DNA of 64,000 bases from Bacteroidales bacterium MB20-C3-3 (GTDB lineage: Bacteria; Bacteroidota; Bacteroidia; Bacteroidales; UBA932). The DNA lies in the NCBI GenBank assembly GCA_035609245.1, contig CP141202.1, positions 1,674,001-1,738,000 of the forward strand. The letters are read 5' to 3'. Position numbers and translations under genes: made by a program. The number at the start of each line of letters is the position of its first letter. Position 1 is the first letter of the stretch. Positions 13,561-23,782 of this stretch are shown here, piece by piece. A model generated the notes under the pieces. It searched no databases. It was not told the DNA's origin and saw only the letters and a program-made list of their open reading frames with translations.

Positions 13561-15519
13561 TTAATTGTCATCCTCTTTCAGATAACCTCCCCGGTATGCA
13601 GCCAGCAGCCGGGTGAGGTCTTCTATTTGACGCTTAAGTTCAGCTCCTATATCGGTATCCCTTACAAGTCGTCTTTTATTACTGAACTCAAGAACAGTTG
13701 TTTCAGAGATTATGTCGTGCCCATCCTCTATGGCCTTTCTGGTAGATTCAAACGGTTCATGCTGAACCAGAGATAAACCATGAGAATTATAAATCAAAGT
13801 AAAACCGGCAATACCTGTTTCAGGCTGATATGCTTTTGAATACCCACCATCAATGACAAGTAATTTTCCTCCTGCTTTGATTGGAGATTCTCCTTTTGCC
13901 GTTTTAACAGGAATATGACCATTAATAATATGTGAAACCTCGTCAGTTATGCCGAATTCTCTTAAAATTGCCTCACATACATCCCTGTTGTTTTTGAGAT
14001 TGTAGTAGTACCCCTTGTTCTCCTTGTGAGTCTCTTTCTCTGAAATGAAGTACCTCTCAAATGTTGTCATCCTGTCTTTATCAAATGGAGGTGATGATGG
14101 TCCGCACCATAGATACCAAACGAAATCAGTTGCGAAGAGTTTTTCTCTCTTCTTCTTCTCTTCAAAATATGCTTGTCTGACAATTTGGTCTATTTTGTCA
14201 AACAGGGCTTTCCCTGAATATTCTGCACCTTTTATTTTAACTTTTTTAAAAGTGCCATCTTCGTTAAGGGGGACAGATCCGTGATAAAGTAGATTGGAGT
14301 TTTTGACCAGATATAGAGAACCGTTAGCATATATGCATCTCATATGTTTACGGAGTTTCTCGCTGTTTGAGAAATAGTGTTTCATCGTCTCAACAACCTC
14401 CTTCTCATCTTCAGTCAGCTTGTATGGGTTTTTAGGATCTATTGTAGGTAAAAATGTGTCTCTTAATAAATACTCTTTCCCGTTTATATCAATTGTTCCT
14501 CTTTCAAAATTAATTTTATGAAGAAGCCTTCTGTCATCCATTTTAAACTCAGGATTTCTCTCAATTAGCTGACCTTCAAGTTTAAACTGGATGATTGAGA
14601 TTGCTTTATGCATTTGAGAAATTAGTTTAACATGCTTTTGTTTAACCGGCTCATCATCCCTGGCTTTTGGTTTAAAGAGAAGACACTGATCCTCTCCATA
14701 TGTTTCAAGAGCAAAAGTTGCAAGAGGTAATAGATTAATTCCATATCCATCCTCTAATGTAGAGAGGTTTCCGTATCTAAGGCTAATTCTCAGCACATTT
14801 GCCATACACGCTTCGCTGCCAGCTGCAGCCCCCATCCAGACAATATCATGATTGCCCCATTGAATATCAAAATTATGATAGTCGCACAGAAGATCCATAA
14901 TGATGTGTGCTCCCGGCCCTCTGTCATAAATGTCGCCCACTATGTGAAGATGGTCTATTGTAAGGCGTTGAATTATCTTGCTCATTGCAATTATAAACTG
15001 TTCTGCCCGTCCGGTTGATACAATAGTAGTGATTATTGCGTGAACATAATCTTGTTTGTTTGGATCTGTTTTGAATTCATGTAATAACTCTTGAATAATA
15101 TAGGAGAACTCTTCGGGCAATGCCTTCCTTACTTTTGATCTGGTGTATTTTGAAGAGACATTGCTCAGCACACTGAGTAGCTGCAGAAGCACCATTTTAT
15201 ACCAGTCGTTTATATCTTTCTCCCTTGCCTGAATAACCTTAAGCTTTTCAGCCGGATAGTAAATCAGAGTACACAATTCTCTCTTTTCCCACTCTCTCAG
15301 GCGGTGCCCGAATATATCCTCCACCTTCTTCCTTATAACTCCTGAGGCATTTTTAAGTACATGCTGAAAGGATTCGTGCTCACCATGGATATCGGTAAGA
15401 AAATGCTCGGTTCCTTTTGGCAAATTCATAATTGCTTCAAGGTTAATTATTTCAGTGCTTGCAGCTGATATTGTCGGAAAACTTTTTGAAAGGAGCTGCA
15501 GATACTTTAAATCCTTCAT
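13561..15519 (-). CDS. fbp: Fructose-1,6-bisphosphatase, class III
   Basis: The 652-residue protein belongs to the metallophosphatase-type FBPases. It releases phosphate from fructose 1,6-bisphosphate for gluconeogenesis. Metal-binding motifs are visible: FLTDIHGEHESF (about 40-51), IVGDIYDRGPGAH (about 195-207), WGNHDIVWMG (about 222) and NGHIPV near 535. Length is typical of the class. It lies five bases downstream of a sensor kinase gene on the same strand, so co-transcription is likely and suggests a link between carbon metabolism and the sensed signal. Confidence 0.95.
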   Translation of the reverse strand: MKDLKYLQLLSKSFPTISAASTEIINLEAIMNLPKGTEHFLTDIHGEHESFQHVLKNASGVIRKKVEDIFGHRLREWEKRELCTLIYYPAEKLKVIQAREKDINDWYKMVLLQLLSVLSNVSSKYTRSKVRKALPEEFSYIIQELLHEFKTDPNKQDYVHAIITTIVSTGRAEQFIIAMSKIIQRLTIDHLHIVGDIYDRGPGAHIIMDLLCDYHNFDIQWGNHDIVWMGAAAGSEACMANVLRISLRYGNLSTLEDGYGINLLPLATFALETYGEDQCLLFKPKARDDEPVKQKHVKLISQMHKAISIIQFKLEGQLIERNPEFKMDDRRLLHKINFERGTIDINGKEYLLRDTFLPTIDPKNPYKLTEDEKEVVETMKHYFSNSEKLRKHMRCIYANGSLYLVKNSNLLYHGSVPLNEDGTFKKVKIKGAEYSGKALFDKIDQIVRQAYFEEKKKREKLFATDFVWYLWCGPSSPPFDKDRMTTFERYFISEKETHKENKGYYYNLKNNRDVCEAILREFGITDEVSHIINGHIPVKTAKGESPIKAGGKLLVIDGGYSKAYQPETGIAGFTLIYNSHGLSLVQHEPFESTRKAIEDGHDIISETTVLEFSNKRRLVRDTDIGAELKRQIEDLTRLLAAYRGGYLKEDDN

Positions 15520-15524
15520 TATAA

Positions 15525-18500
15525 CTAATTGTTTAAGTTGGTGTACCTCTCTATTGAATTAAGGAGCGTTGATGCTTTTACCGGTTTTGTGAGAACATCA
15601 TTGCACCCGGCACTCTTTGCCTCAAGCTGATCAGATTCAAATGCGTTTGCAGTCAGTGCAATAATTGGGATAGAACTGTTTTTTCCCCGAATGTATCTGG
15701 TTGCTTCAAGACCATTCATCACTGGCATCTTAATATCCATTAGAATTATATCCGGATTGAATGTCTGAAATATTTCAGTGGCCTCTTTTCCATTTACAGC
15801 CCTGGCTATATCATATCTTTTGGAGAGGATGATGTCAATCAGCATAAAGTTACTGTCCAAATCTTCTGCGATAAGGACTCTCTTTTTCTCTGCGGATTCG
15901 TGCGGTGTTTCAACCGGTGAAGATGCCGGCTCAGGCTTTTCAGCCGGTATTTTATTGATGTTTATATCTGCAGGGATAGTAAAGCATACTCGAGTGCCTT
16001 CACCCTCTGTTGATGTAATTGAAATTCTGCCGCCAAGTTTCTCAACAATTGCTTTGCATATAGGTAACCCAAGTCCTGTCCCGGGTGCAAATTCGTCAGT
16101 TTTATAAAATCTGCTGAACACCTTTTCTATTGCATTGGCAGGAATACCTTTTCCGGTGTCCCTGACAAAAATTTCAACCTCATTTATGTTGCAGAGAAAA
16201 CCTACTGTAATACTCCCTGACTCCGTAAACTTAATTGAATTGTTTAGCAAATTGGTGATTACCTGTCTGTTTCTTACCGAGTCTGAGTATACAATTTTTG
16301 GACTTTCCGGGATCTCAGTAATAATTTCTATTCCCTCTTTTATTGACAACTTGCTTGTTTCTGTTATTTCAATTATCTGTGAGGCCAGGTCAAACTCAGA
16401 TAGTTCAAATTTCAGGCTGTTGGATTCAATTCTTGAAATATCCAGTATATCGTTTATCAAAGTCATAAGAGACTTAGAATTACTATTAATAATTGATGCA
16501 AACTCACTCTTTTCGTCATCTGTGTATGAGTTGTCTGTAATAAGATTTGCAAAACCAACTATTCCGTTGAGTGGAGTTCTGATTTCGTGACTCATGTTTG
16601 AAAGGAATGAGCTTTTAAGCCTGTCACTCTCCTCCGCCTTTAATTTTGCCTGAAGAAGTTCACTCTCCCTCATCTTGATCTCCTGAATATTTATATCCAT
16701 TCCGTAGAGAAAGCGAGTATCATTTACCTTATTTGTCTCAGATGAAAGAGAGTAGATTACACCTCTTCTCTCCCACCACTCCCATGAGTTGTCATTATTA
16801 ACAGCCATCCGGTACTCTACACTAAAGCTTTTAGCTTTGCTAACCATTAATTTGTCATATGACAGCGAAAGTCTGTCTCTGTCTTCCGGATGCACATACT
16901 CCAGAAAATGTTTGTGAGTTCTGAATTGGATGTTCCAGTTTTTAAATATATTTTCTCTGTTTTCAACTATGGTAAACTGTTTTGTGGATCTATTATAGAA
17001 CCAGATGAAGGCTTTTGCAGATTCAACGGCCAGGCTCAGGTATCTTTTTTGTTTATAAAGCTCCGTTACATCTCTCATAACAAGTACAATCTGACTAACC
17101 TCTCCGGATGTGTTGAGTACGGGAGAAATGTTTCCGGCAATAAATCTTGACTCCCTTTCATGATAATCTATTCTGGTATGTTCCGGAATAGGGAGAGATT
17201 TTTTCTGGCTTAATGCCTCTTTTAGAAGGGCATGAACACACTCAGAACTTCCAGGCTGACTAGTTGAGTAAACCTCGTGAAATTTCTTTCCGGAAAGAGT
17301 CTTTCTTGTTTCAGAAAGTAAAGCAGCTGCATCATTTGCATATAATATTGTAAGATCCGGGGCAAATGATATAACCCCCTCCTCCATAACAGAAAAGGTA
17401 TTATTCAGTAACTCTCTTCTTGATATATTTTCTGATGTGAGCCTTCTGAGCTCTTTATTTAGATTTCTATGCCTGAAGTGGTAGACAGCAAACACCATAA
17501 ATGATGTTATAAGAAGTAATATAAAAGCCATAAAAAGCTGAACTTCGGTCCTGAAGTCATCAAAAATACTTGGGGGCTTATTTATTATTGTAGCCTGTTT
17601 TGAAAACCTTTTAGTTGATATGTTCCACTTCTTTAATTCATTGAAATCTAACTGAAGCTGGTATGTTTTTAATGTATCGTTAATAACGATTCCGGGATTT
17701 TCCAGTAACTTTATTGATGCCTCTGCAGCTTTATATCCGTGATCCCAGCTTGAAACGCTGTATCCTCCAATTACACCTGTGCCAGTGAGGAGGTTTTGAA
17801 TTCCCAGAATTGGGATAGTGTTAATTTTTGGCAGAAATGGATGTAAGTAATTATTGTATGAGTAGTTTCCTTTGTTGTCCATTACCCAGCTTGACAGAAT
17901 AGCAAATGATTTTAAGGGCATCGAGTTAATTCTCTTGGTAAAATCCTCGAAATTATCTCCCCTTGGAGAGAAGAATGTAAAGTGAAACTTCTCCTTGTCA
18001 GGCATTGATGCTATTACTCTTTTTGCATATTCAGCCTCGAGCGAGCCGTATGGGCTGTTGTCGGTAATTATTAAGATATTTTTGGAATCAGGAAAGAGTG
18101 AAGAGCCAAACTCTATGTTCTCCGCTATTGGTAAGGATGTCTGTAAATAGGAGATCCCTCTGACAGGTTTATAGTCTGCATCAAGCAATTTAATGCATAA
18201 TATTTTTTGTTTTTGTTCAGGTGATAATTCTAACGATAAAAGAACCTCCAGTGCTTCACTATCGGTAGCAATGATTAAGTCCGGTAAATTATTCTGATAT
18301 GCATTCCACGCTGTTTTAATTGAACGGATCATATCAGACTTTGTCCTCTCCCCCTCTGAATTTATAAACAGATTGGAGATTCTTGTGTTTGTTTTATTAT
18401 TTGAGTGGTATGTGGAAAAACCTGTATGAAACTCTCTTATTCTCTCATTGTTTCTCTCTTTTGAGTAAACAAGCATAACCCTCCTCTCTCTCTCCTGAGC

Positions 18501-18569
18501 AAATAAATTAGTTGAACCCCAAAAAATAATCAGGACAAAAAATGTATTAAGAAATTTTTTGAAAAGCAT
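15525..18569 (-). CDS. Hybrid sensor histidine kinase with periplasmic solute-binding domain
   Basis: The 1014-residue protein runs: signal peptide or first membrane helix (1-24), ABC substrate-binding-like periplasmic domain (about 30-320, with LIIATDSEALEVLLS and GVIGGYSVSSWDHGYKAAE), transmembrane helix (about 345-365), two PAS domains (about 390-630), HisKA with phospho-His in FLSNMSHEIRTPLNGIVGF, HATPase_c with N-box TNLLNNSIKFTES and G-boxes DTGKGIPANAIEK and GTGLGLPICK, and a C-terminal receiver with phospho-Asp in DIILMDIKMPVMNG. There is no DNA-binding output domain, so the phosphate must pass to another protein. The ligand is unknown. A -7 box lies upstream (complement of 18599-18606). 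Confidence 0.93.
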   Translation of the reverse strand: MLFKKFLNTFFVLIIFWGSTNLFAQERERRVMLVYSKERNNERIREFHTGFSTYHSNNKTNTRISNLFINSEGERTKSDMIRSIKTAWNAYQNNLPDLIIATDSEALEVLLSLELSPEQKQKILCIKLLDADYKPVRGISYLQTSLPIAENIEFGSSLFPDSKNILIITDNSPYGSLEAEYAKRVIASMPDKEKFHFTFFSPRGDNFEDFTKRINSMPLKSFAILSSWVMDNKGNYSYNNYLHPFLPKINTIPILGIQNLLTGTGVIGGYSVSSWDHGYKAAEASIKLLENPGIVINDTLKTYQLQLDFNELKKWNISTKRFSKQATIINKPPSIFDDFRTEVQLFMAFILLLITSFMVFAVYHFRHRNLNKELRRLTSENISRRELLNNTFSVMEEGVISFAPDLTILYANDAAALLSETRKTLSGKKFHEVYSTSQPGSSECVHALLKEALSQKKSLPIPEHTRIDYHERESRFIAGNISPVLNTSGEVSQIVLVMRDVTELYKQKRYLSLAVESAKAFIWFYNRSTKQFTIVENRENIFKNWNIQFRTHKHFLEYVHPEDRDRLSLSYDKLMVSKAKSFSVEYRMAVNNDNSWEWWERRGVIYSLSSETNKVNDTRFLYGMDINIQEIKMRESELLQAKLKAEESDRLKSSFLSNMSHEIRTPLNGIVGFANLITDNSYTDDEKSEFASIINSNSKSLMTLINDILDISRIESNSLKFELSEFDLASQIIEITETSKLSIKEGIEIITEIPESPKIVYSDSVRNRQVITNLLNNSIKFTESGSITVGFLCNINEVEIFVRDTGKGIPANAIEKVFSRFYKTDEFAPGTGLGLPICKAIVEKLGGRISITSTEGEGTRVCFTIPADININKIPAEKPEPASSPVETPHESAEKKRVLIAEDLDSNFMLIDIILSKRYDIARAVNGKEATEIFQTFNPDIILMDIKMPVMNGLEATRYIRGKNSSIPIIALTANAFESDQLEAKSAGCNDVLTKPVKASTLLNSIERYTNLNN

Positions 18570-18629
18570 ATTATTGGAGAGTATGATTTAATTGCTACCA
18601 AAGTTAGTAAATTATTCCTGCCAAATTGC

Positions 18630-18637
18630 TAAATTTG
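18630..18637 (+). promoter_or_regulatory. -7 box of sodB
   Basis: TAAATTTG, 37 bases before the ATG, matches the consensus. It lies back to back with the minus-strand -7 box of the kinase gene (18599-18606), so this short interval is a divergent promoter region. Confidence 0.5.
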
Positions 18638-18674
18638 TTAGTAAGCAAATAATTAATACTTAAACATAGAAGCG

Positions 18675-19250
18675 ATGAAATTTGTATTGCCCGAGCTTGC
18701 CTTTAAGGCAGCAGAATTAGAGCCTGCAGTAAGTGCAAGGACTATTGAATTCCATTATGGTAAACACCATCAGACCTATGTAAATAACCTCAACAACCTC
18801 ATTGCCGGAACTGAGTTTGAGTCAATGGGACTGGAAGAGATTATAAAAAAATCAGATGGCGCTATTTTTAATAACGCCGCCCAGGTGTGGAATCATACAT
18901 TTTATTTTAATTGTTTTACCCCGGGAGGCAACGGAGTCCCATCGGAAGAGTTGCTGGAGGCAATCCACGAAAGTTGGGGTAGTTTTGATGATTTTAAAAA
19001 GGAGTTTAGTGCTGCTGCTTTATCTATTTTTGGATCAGGATGGGCATGGCTGGTTAAGAATAAGGAGGGAAAACTATCCATAATTAAAGAGAGCAATGCC
19101 GGAACACCTCTTACAAAAGGCATGGAGCCTCTGCTGGTAATAGATGTATGGGAGCATGCATACTACCTCGATTATCAAAACAGAAGAGCTGATTATATTG
19201 CAGCCCTTATGCAGATAGTTGACTGGGATGCCGTTTCATCCAGATATTAG
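18675..19250 (+). CDS. sodB: Superoxide dismutase [Fe]
   Basis: The 191-residue enzyme converts superoxide to oxygen and hydrogen peroxide. Metal ligands are visible: His in EFHYGKHHQTYVNNLN (about 26), His in QVWNHTFYF (about 74), and Asp and His in DVWEHAYYLDYQNRR (about 157-161). The FGSGWAWLV motif and the residues around AALSIFGSG point to an iron or cambialistic enzyme. No signal peptide, so cytosolic. The 3' end overlaps the convergent MATE gene by 15 bases. Confidence 0.96.
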   Translation: MKFVLPELAFKAAELEPAVSARTIEFHYGKHHQTYVNNLNNLIAGTEFESMGLEEIIKKSDGAIFNNAAQVWNHTFYFNCFTPGGNGVPSEELLEAIHESWGSFDDFKKEFSAAALSIFGSGWAWLVKNKEGKLSIIKESNAGTPLTKGMEPLLVIDVWEHAYYLDYQNRRADYIAALMQIVDWDAVSSRY

Positions 19251-20540
19251 TTTTCCAAAGACCTCTTTTCCAGACATAACGGTCATCATTACGCTTCTGA
19301 TAATAAGATGGGCAGAGTACGCCAGGTATAAAGCCTGGATACCCGCAAATCTTTCGGTTGCGTAGAAGACAATAAAAAACGCGGCAGCAGATATTATCAT
19401 AGTATTTCTGATTGCCGATGAGGCTGTTGCGCCTATATATATGCCATCCCACATAAATGCAACACAACTTATTACAGGGACTAACAGAAGCCATGGCATA
19501 AAGGGAGAAGCTGCCTCAATGACCTCTTTGTTATTCGTCAGCAGGCCGAATATCGTTTCGCCTGCAGCCATATATGCTACTGTAGAGACTGCTGCAATAA
19601 CAAAGGTCCACAGAAATAAGAGCCTTACGGCTCTCTTAAGGGAGAGGATATCTCTTGCGCCAATATATCGGCCCGCAAGAGCCTCGCCGGCATAGGCAAA
19701 TCCATCAACCAGGTAAGAGTAAAGAAGCATAAGTTTCATCATAATTGTACTAACGGCAAGTAGCTCCTCTCCGTACCTGGCAGAGAGAGCGGTAAATCCT
19801 GAGTAAACGAGTAAAAGAGAGGCAGAGCGGAGAAAAAGATTACCGTTGAGAACGAAGAACTCCTTCATCTCTTTAATTTTCAGGGAAGCCCTGATATTTA
19901 TGTATTTGAATAATTTTTTATAATAGTTGTTCATAAGGAAGATTGCAGACCCCAGTCCTATGTACTGAGCAGTAACAGTTCCAAGTGCAATTCCGGCTAT
20001 TCCCATCTTCATTGGGAATGCAAATAGAATACTGAGCAGAATATTTGATATATTTACTATTATATCAGTAATCATTGGACTAACCGTATTCTGCATTCCA
20101 ATGAACCACCCCTTAAAGGAGAATAGAGTTAAAGTGGCAGGTGCTGCCCATATTCTTATAAAGAAATACTCCCGTGCCATCTGCTCAACAACAGGAGTTG
20201 TATCCAGTACAGCGAATGCTCCAACAATATAAATATATTGAATTGCAAGCAGAAACAGTGCTGCTATTAAAGCAGTTCCCAAAGACTGAACAAGGACATT
20301 TATACTCTCCCTGAAATCCCTCCTTCCATATGCCTGAGCAGCCTTCCCACCTGTGCCTACCCGCAGGAAACCGAGATTCCAGTATAGCAAGTCAAAGAGC
20401 ATTGTGCCAATAGCTATACCCCCAATTGCTGCTGCATCACCAAGCCTGCCGGCAATAGCCAGGTCTGCCATTCCAACCAGCGGTACTGTAATATTTGCAA
20501 GGATGCTGGGCCCAGCAAGCTTAAGTATCTTATTGTTCAT
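19236..20540 (-). CDS. MATE-family efflux transporter (DinF-like)
   Basis: The 434-residue membrane protein has about twelve hydrophobic helices and MATE features: LAGPSILANITVPLVGMAD in the first helix, AGRLGDAAAIGGIAIG, and the second-half repeat beginning near NGNLFLRSASLLL. Such transporters export drugs or metabolites in exchange for Na+ or H+. The DinF-like subgroup is suggested by the short length and first helix. It starts three bases after the stop of rsgA on the same strand, so the two are probably one operon. Confidence 0.9.
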   Translation of the reverse strand: MNNKILKLAGPSILANITVPLVGMADLAIAGRLGDAAAIGGIAIGTMLFDLLYWNLGFLRVGTGGKAAQAYGRRDFRESINVLVQSLGTALIAALFLLAIQYIYIVGAFAVLDTTPVVEQMAREYFFIRIWAAPATLTLFSFKGWFIGMQNTVSPMITDIIVNISNILLSILFAFPMKMGIAGIALGTVTAQYIGLGSAIFLMNNYYKKLFKYINIRASLKIKEMKEFFVLNGNLFLRSASLLLVYSGFTALSARYGEELLAVSTIMMKLMLLYSYLVDGFAYAGEALAGRYIGARDILSLKRAVRLLFLWTFVIAAVSTVAYMAAGETIFGLLTNNKEVIEAASPFMPWLLLVPVISCVAFMWDGIYIGATASSAIRNTMIISAAAFFIVFYATERFAGIQALYLAYSAHLIIRSVMMTVMSGKEVFGKLISG

Positions 20541-20543
20541 AAA

Positions 20544-21482
20544 TTACCTGTATTTCTCCTCATCTTCAAGCATTCCCAGATATGATATATATCTCTCAGC
20601 AGAAATTTCTCCATTTTCAACAGCCTCTTTTATCCGGCAACCTGGTTCATGAGTATGGGTACAGGGGGTAAACCTGCACTCTTCGTAGAGGCGAAGCATC
20701 TCAGGGAAATAGTGACTGAGTTCCTCCTTGTTCATTTCAACAAGACCGAACCCTCTAATCCCCGGAGTATCAATTATAAAGCCTCCGGAAGAGAGGGGAT
20801 GCATCTCATAAAAGGTTGTGGTATGCTTTCCCTGGAGATGATAGTCTGAAATATCAGCTGTCTTAAGAATAAGATTTGGATCCATTGCGTGAATAAGAGA
20901 GGATTTACCAACTCCTGACTGACCTGAAAAGAGAGAGACTCTCCCGTTACACTCATCTCTTAATATATCAATATTCAGCCCAGTTTTGGATGAGACCTCA
21001 ATAATTTCATATCCGGCATTCTGGTATATCTCTTTGAAGCTGTTGAGTGTTTCAACAGACTCGCTTTGAATAAGGTCTCTTTTGTTGAGAACAATTTTAA
21101 CAGGGATTCTGTAAGCTTCACAAGTGACAAGAAAGCGGTCTATGAAAACCGGTTTAACTTCAGGAAAGTTAATAGTTGTTACCAGGTATGCCATATCAAT
21201 ATTTGAGGCAATTATGTGCGATTCTCTGGATAGATTTGTAGATTTTCTAATTATGTAGTTTCTCCTTGCTTCTACTGAAACAATAGCACCTTTTCCTCTC
21301 TCTTCCTGTTCATAATTGACGATATCTCCCACTGAAATAGGGTTTGTAGTCTTTGACCCTTTCATGCGAAGCCTCCCACGGACCACGCACTCAACCGGCT
21401 CCCACAGAGGCAGGGGGCTTACCAGATAATGACTTCCGGTATGCTTAACAACAGTTGCTCTTTTTGTTTCACTTTTTTCCAC
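20544..21482 (-). CDS. rsgA: Ribosome small-subunit GTPase RsgA
   Basis: The 312-residue circularly permuted GTPase matures the 30S subunit. Motif order is permuted as expected: G4 LNKRDLI (about 136), G1 SGQSGVGKSSLIHAM (about 187), G3 IDTPGIRGFGL (about 230). The N-terminus has an OB-fold (VRGRLRMKGSKTTNPISVGD), and the C-terminal zinc knuckle uses C and H residues in CRFTPCTHTHEPGC. A -7 box (TATCTTCG, complement of 21488-21495) lies directly before the start, so the mRNA leader is very short. Confidence 0.96.
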   Translation of the reverse strand: MEKSETKRATVVKHTGSHYLVSPLPLWEPVECVVRGRLRMKGSKTTNPISVGDIVNYEQEERGKGAIVSVEARRNYIIRKSTNLSRESHIIASNIDMAYLVTTINFPEVKPVFIDRFLVTCEAYRIPVKIVLNKRDLIQSESVETLNSFKEIYQNAGYEIIEVSSKTGLNIDILRDECNGRVSLFSGQSGVGKSSLIHAMDPNLILKTADISDYHLQGKHTTTFYEMHPLSSGGFIIDTPGIRGFGLVEMNKEELSHYFPEMLRLYEECRFTPCTHTHEPGCRIKEAVENGEISAERYISYLGMLEDEEKYR

Positions 21483-21548
21483 GGCTGCGAAGATACAAAA
21501 TTGTGTAAAAAAGGATTAACTTCGCGCCGTATTTAAAAAGAGACTATA

Positions 21549-22526
21549 ATGTTGACAGTGTCTGAAATTGAAAATGTAGTTGAAAAAAGCTTGAGGTCTC
21601 TTGATTGGAAAATGCAGCCTCAGGAGCTGTACGAACCGATTGAGTATTTAATTTCAATTGGAGGTAAGAGGCTTAGACCAAGGCTTGCAATTCTGTGTTA
21701 TAACCTGTTTTCTGACAAAATTGACAGATCAATAATATATCCGGCGATAGGTCTTGAAGTTTTTCACGGATTTACCCTTATACACGATGATATAATGGAT
21801 GGGGCCGATTTGAGAAGAAATCAGCCAACAGTCCACAAAAAATGGGATAATAATATTGCAATTCTTTCAGGAGATGTAATGTGTATCAAGTCCTATCAGA
21901 TGATTGCAAATGCTCCGGACGGATGTCTAAGGGAGGTCCTTGATATATTCTCAGATACCGCCGCTAAAGTATGCGAAGGTCAGCAGTATGATATGAATTA
22001 TGAATGCGAACCATTTATAACTATTGAGGATTATATTCAGATGATAGGCCTTAAGACTGCCGTCCTTATTGCCTGCTCGGCAAAGATAGGAGCCCTTATT
22101 GGAGGAGCAGGCAAAGAGACCTCTCAGGCTCTGTATAATTATGGATATAAACTTGGTCTTGCATTCCAGATTAAGGATGATCTGCTTGACAGTTTTGGCG
22201 AGACAGCGGTCTTTGGAAAAAATATTGGTGGCGATATAATGAACAATAAAAAGACCTGGTTGCTGGTTGAAAGTTTCAAAAGGGCAGCAGGGAAGGATAG
22301 AGTAGAGCTGGATTATCTATTAAGAGGCAAAGAGATTAAGAGGGAGGAGAAGATACCGGCTATGCAAAATCTATTCAGAAGGATTGGTATTGTAGCCGAT
22401 GCAGAGAAGGAAATTGAGAGACTACATGCTGAGGCTTGGGATATTCTTGTTGGAGCGGGTCTTGATAAAAGACAACTTGAGCAGCTTTCAGAATTTGCAA
22501 ACATACTTCTGAACAGAGAGAGGTAA
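21549..22526 (+). CDS. Polyprenyl diphosphate synthase
   Basis: The 325-residue trans-prenyltransferase elongates allylic diphosphates with IPP. The first aspartate-rich motif DDIMDGADLRRNQPTVHKKW (about 80-99) and the second FQIKDDLLDSFGE (about 209-221) are intact, as is GGKRLRPRLAILCYN. Chain length cannot be told reliably; the family includes farnesyl to octaprenyl synthases. A TAACTTCG box at 21517-21524 is a likely -7 element. The U32 gene follows 17 bases downstream. Confidence 0.92.
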   Translation: MLTVSEIENVVEKSLRSLDWKMQPQELYEPIEYLISIGGKRLRPRLAILCYNLFSDKIDRSIIYPAIGLEVFHGFTLIHDDIMDGADLRRNQPTVHKKWDNNIAILSGDVMCIKSYQMIANAPDGCLREVLDIFSDTAAKVCEGQQYDMNYECEPFITIEDYIQMIGLKTAVLIACSAKIGALIGGAGKETSQALYNYGYKLGLAFQIKDDLLDSFGETAVFGKNIGGDIMNNKKTWLLVESFKRAAGKDRVELDYLLRGKEIKREEKIPAMQNLFRRIGIVADAEKEIERLHAEAWDILVGAGLDKRQLEQLSEFANILLNRER

Positions 22527-22543
22527 AAATCTGTTATTGTTTT

Positions 22544-23782
22544 ATGAGACCTTCCGATATAGAGATAATGGCTCCGGCCGGAAATTTTGAGAGTTTGCAC
22601 GCAGCAATTCAGGGTGGAGCTGATTCAGTGTACTTTGGTGTGGGAAATCTTAATATGAGATCGCATTCAGCGAATAACTTCTCATCAGATTCACTTAAAG
22701 AGATAGTAGATATATGTAAAAGGGCAGGGGTTAAATCCTATCTGACACTAAATATAGTTATTTACGACGAGGACATACCCTCTATGAGGGAGGCTGTTGA
22801 CAGGGCTGCAGAGGCAGGAGTTTCGGCAATTATTGCCTCTGATATGGCGGTAATCTTATATGCAAGAGAGAGAGGGCTGGAGGTGCATATATCAACTCAG
22901 CTTAATGTTTCAAATATTCTAAGTTTAAAGTACCACTCTCAGTTTGCTGATGTGGTAGTTCTTGCCAGAGAACTAAATTTGCATCAGGTTAAGGAGATTT
23001 ATCAAACCATTGAAAGAGAGCAGATAAAGGGCCCTTCCGGAGAGCTTGTCAAACTTGAGCTCTTTTGTCATGGAGCGCTCTGTATGGCTGTCTCAGGAAA
23101 ATGTTATCTGAGCCTGCACGAGTATAATGCATCTGCTAACAGAGGGAGTTGCTATCAGATTTGCAGAAGATCTTACGAGGTTAAGGACAAGGAGACTGGC
23201 AACACACTTGAAGTGGATAATAAGTACATAATGTCACCAAAAGATCTCTCTACTATACTATTTGTTGATAAAATAATTGATTCGGGTATACGAGTCTTTA
23301 AGATAGAGGGCAGAGCAAGGGCTCCCGAGTATGTGAAACGGGTAACATCTGCTTACAGGGAGGCTGCTGATGCAGTATGCGAAGGGAGGTATACCCCTGA
23401 ACTTGCAAAAGAGCTTGAAACAAGAGTCTCTGAGGTGTTCAACAGAGGATTTTGGGATGGCTACTATCAGGGTGCAAAGTTGGGGCAATGGTCTGATGTT
23501 TATGGAAATAAGGCCACTAAAAAGAAAACATATGTGGGAAAGGTGACAAATTTCTTCTCAAACCTATCGGTGGCAGAGGTTCTGATTGAAACGGGAGAAT
23601 TAAGAACAGGCGATGAAGTATTGATAATCGGCCCCTCAACCGGAGTAATGGAGCACAAAATTGAGGAGATAAGAACGAATCTTGAGTCTGTTGAGATTGC
23701 TGTAAAGGGTGAGTATTGTTCACTGCCACTCCCTGCCGGTGTCAAGTTAAGACGATCTGACAAAATTTACCTGTGGAGATAA
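22544..23782 (+). CDS. U32-family protein (TrhP-like tRNA hydroxylation factor)
   Basis: The 412-residue protein belongs to peptidase family U32. Signature regions: EIMAPAGNFESLHAAIQGGADSVYFG split over the start, VHISTQLNVSN, ELFCHGALCMAVSGKCYLS with SANRGSCYQICRR (Fe-S or zinc-binding cysteines), and FKIEGRARAPEYV. Characterised members are not proteases but act in hydroxylation of tRNA wobble uridine (TrhP) or 23S rRNA (RlhA). The C-terminal beta-barrel-like domain (KKKTYVGKVTNF onwards) agrees with TrhP. The next gene begins inside its last codons. Confidence 0.85.
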   Translation: MRPSDIEIMAPAGNFESLHAAIQGGADSVYFGVGNLNMRSHSANNFSSDSLKEIVDICKRAGVKSYLTLNIVIYDEDIPSMREAVDRAAEAGVSAIIASDMAVILYARERGLEVHISTQLNVSNILSLKYHSQFADVVVLARELNLHQVKEIYQTIEREQIKGPSGELVKLELFCHGALCMAVSGKCYLSLHEYNASANRGSCYQICRRSYEVKDKETGNTLEVDNKYIMSPKDLSTILFVDKIIDSGIRVFKIEGRARAPEYVKRVTSAYREAADAVCEGRYTPELAKELETRVSEVFNRGFWDGYYQGAKLGQWSDVYGNKATKKKTYVGKVTNFFSNLSVAEVLIETGELRTGDEVLIIGPSTGVMEHKIEEIRTNLESVEIAVKGEYCSLPLPAGVKLRRSDKIYLWR

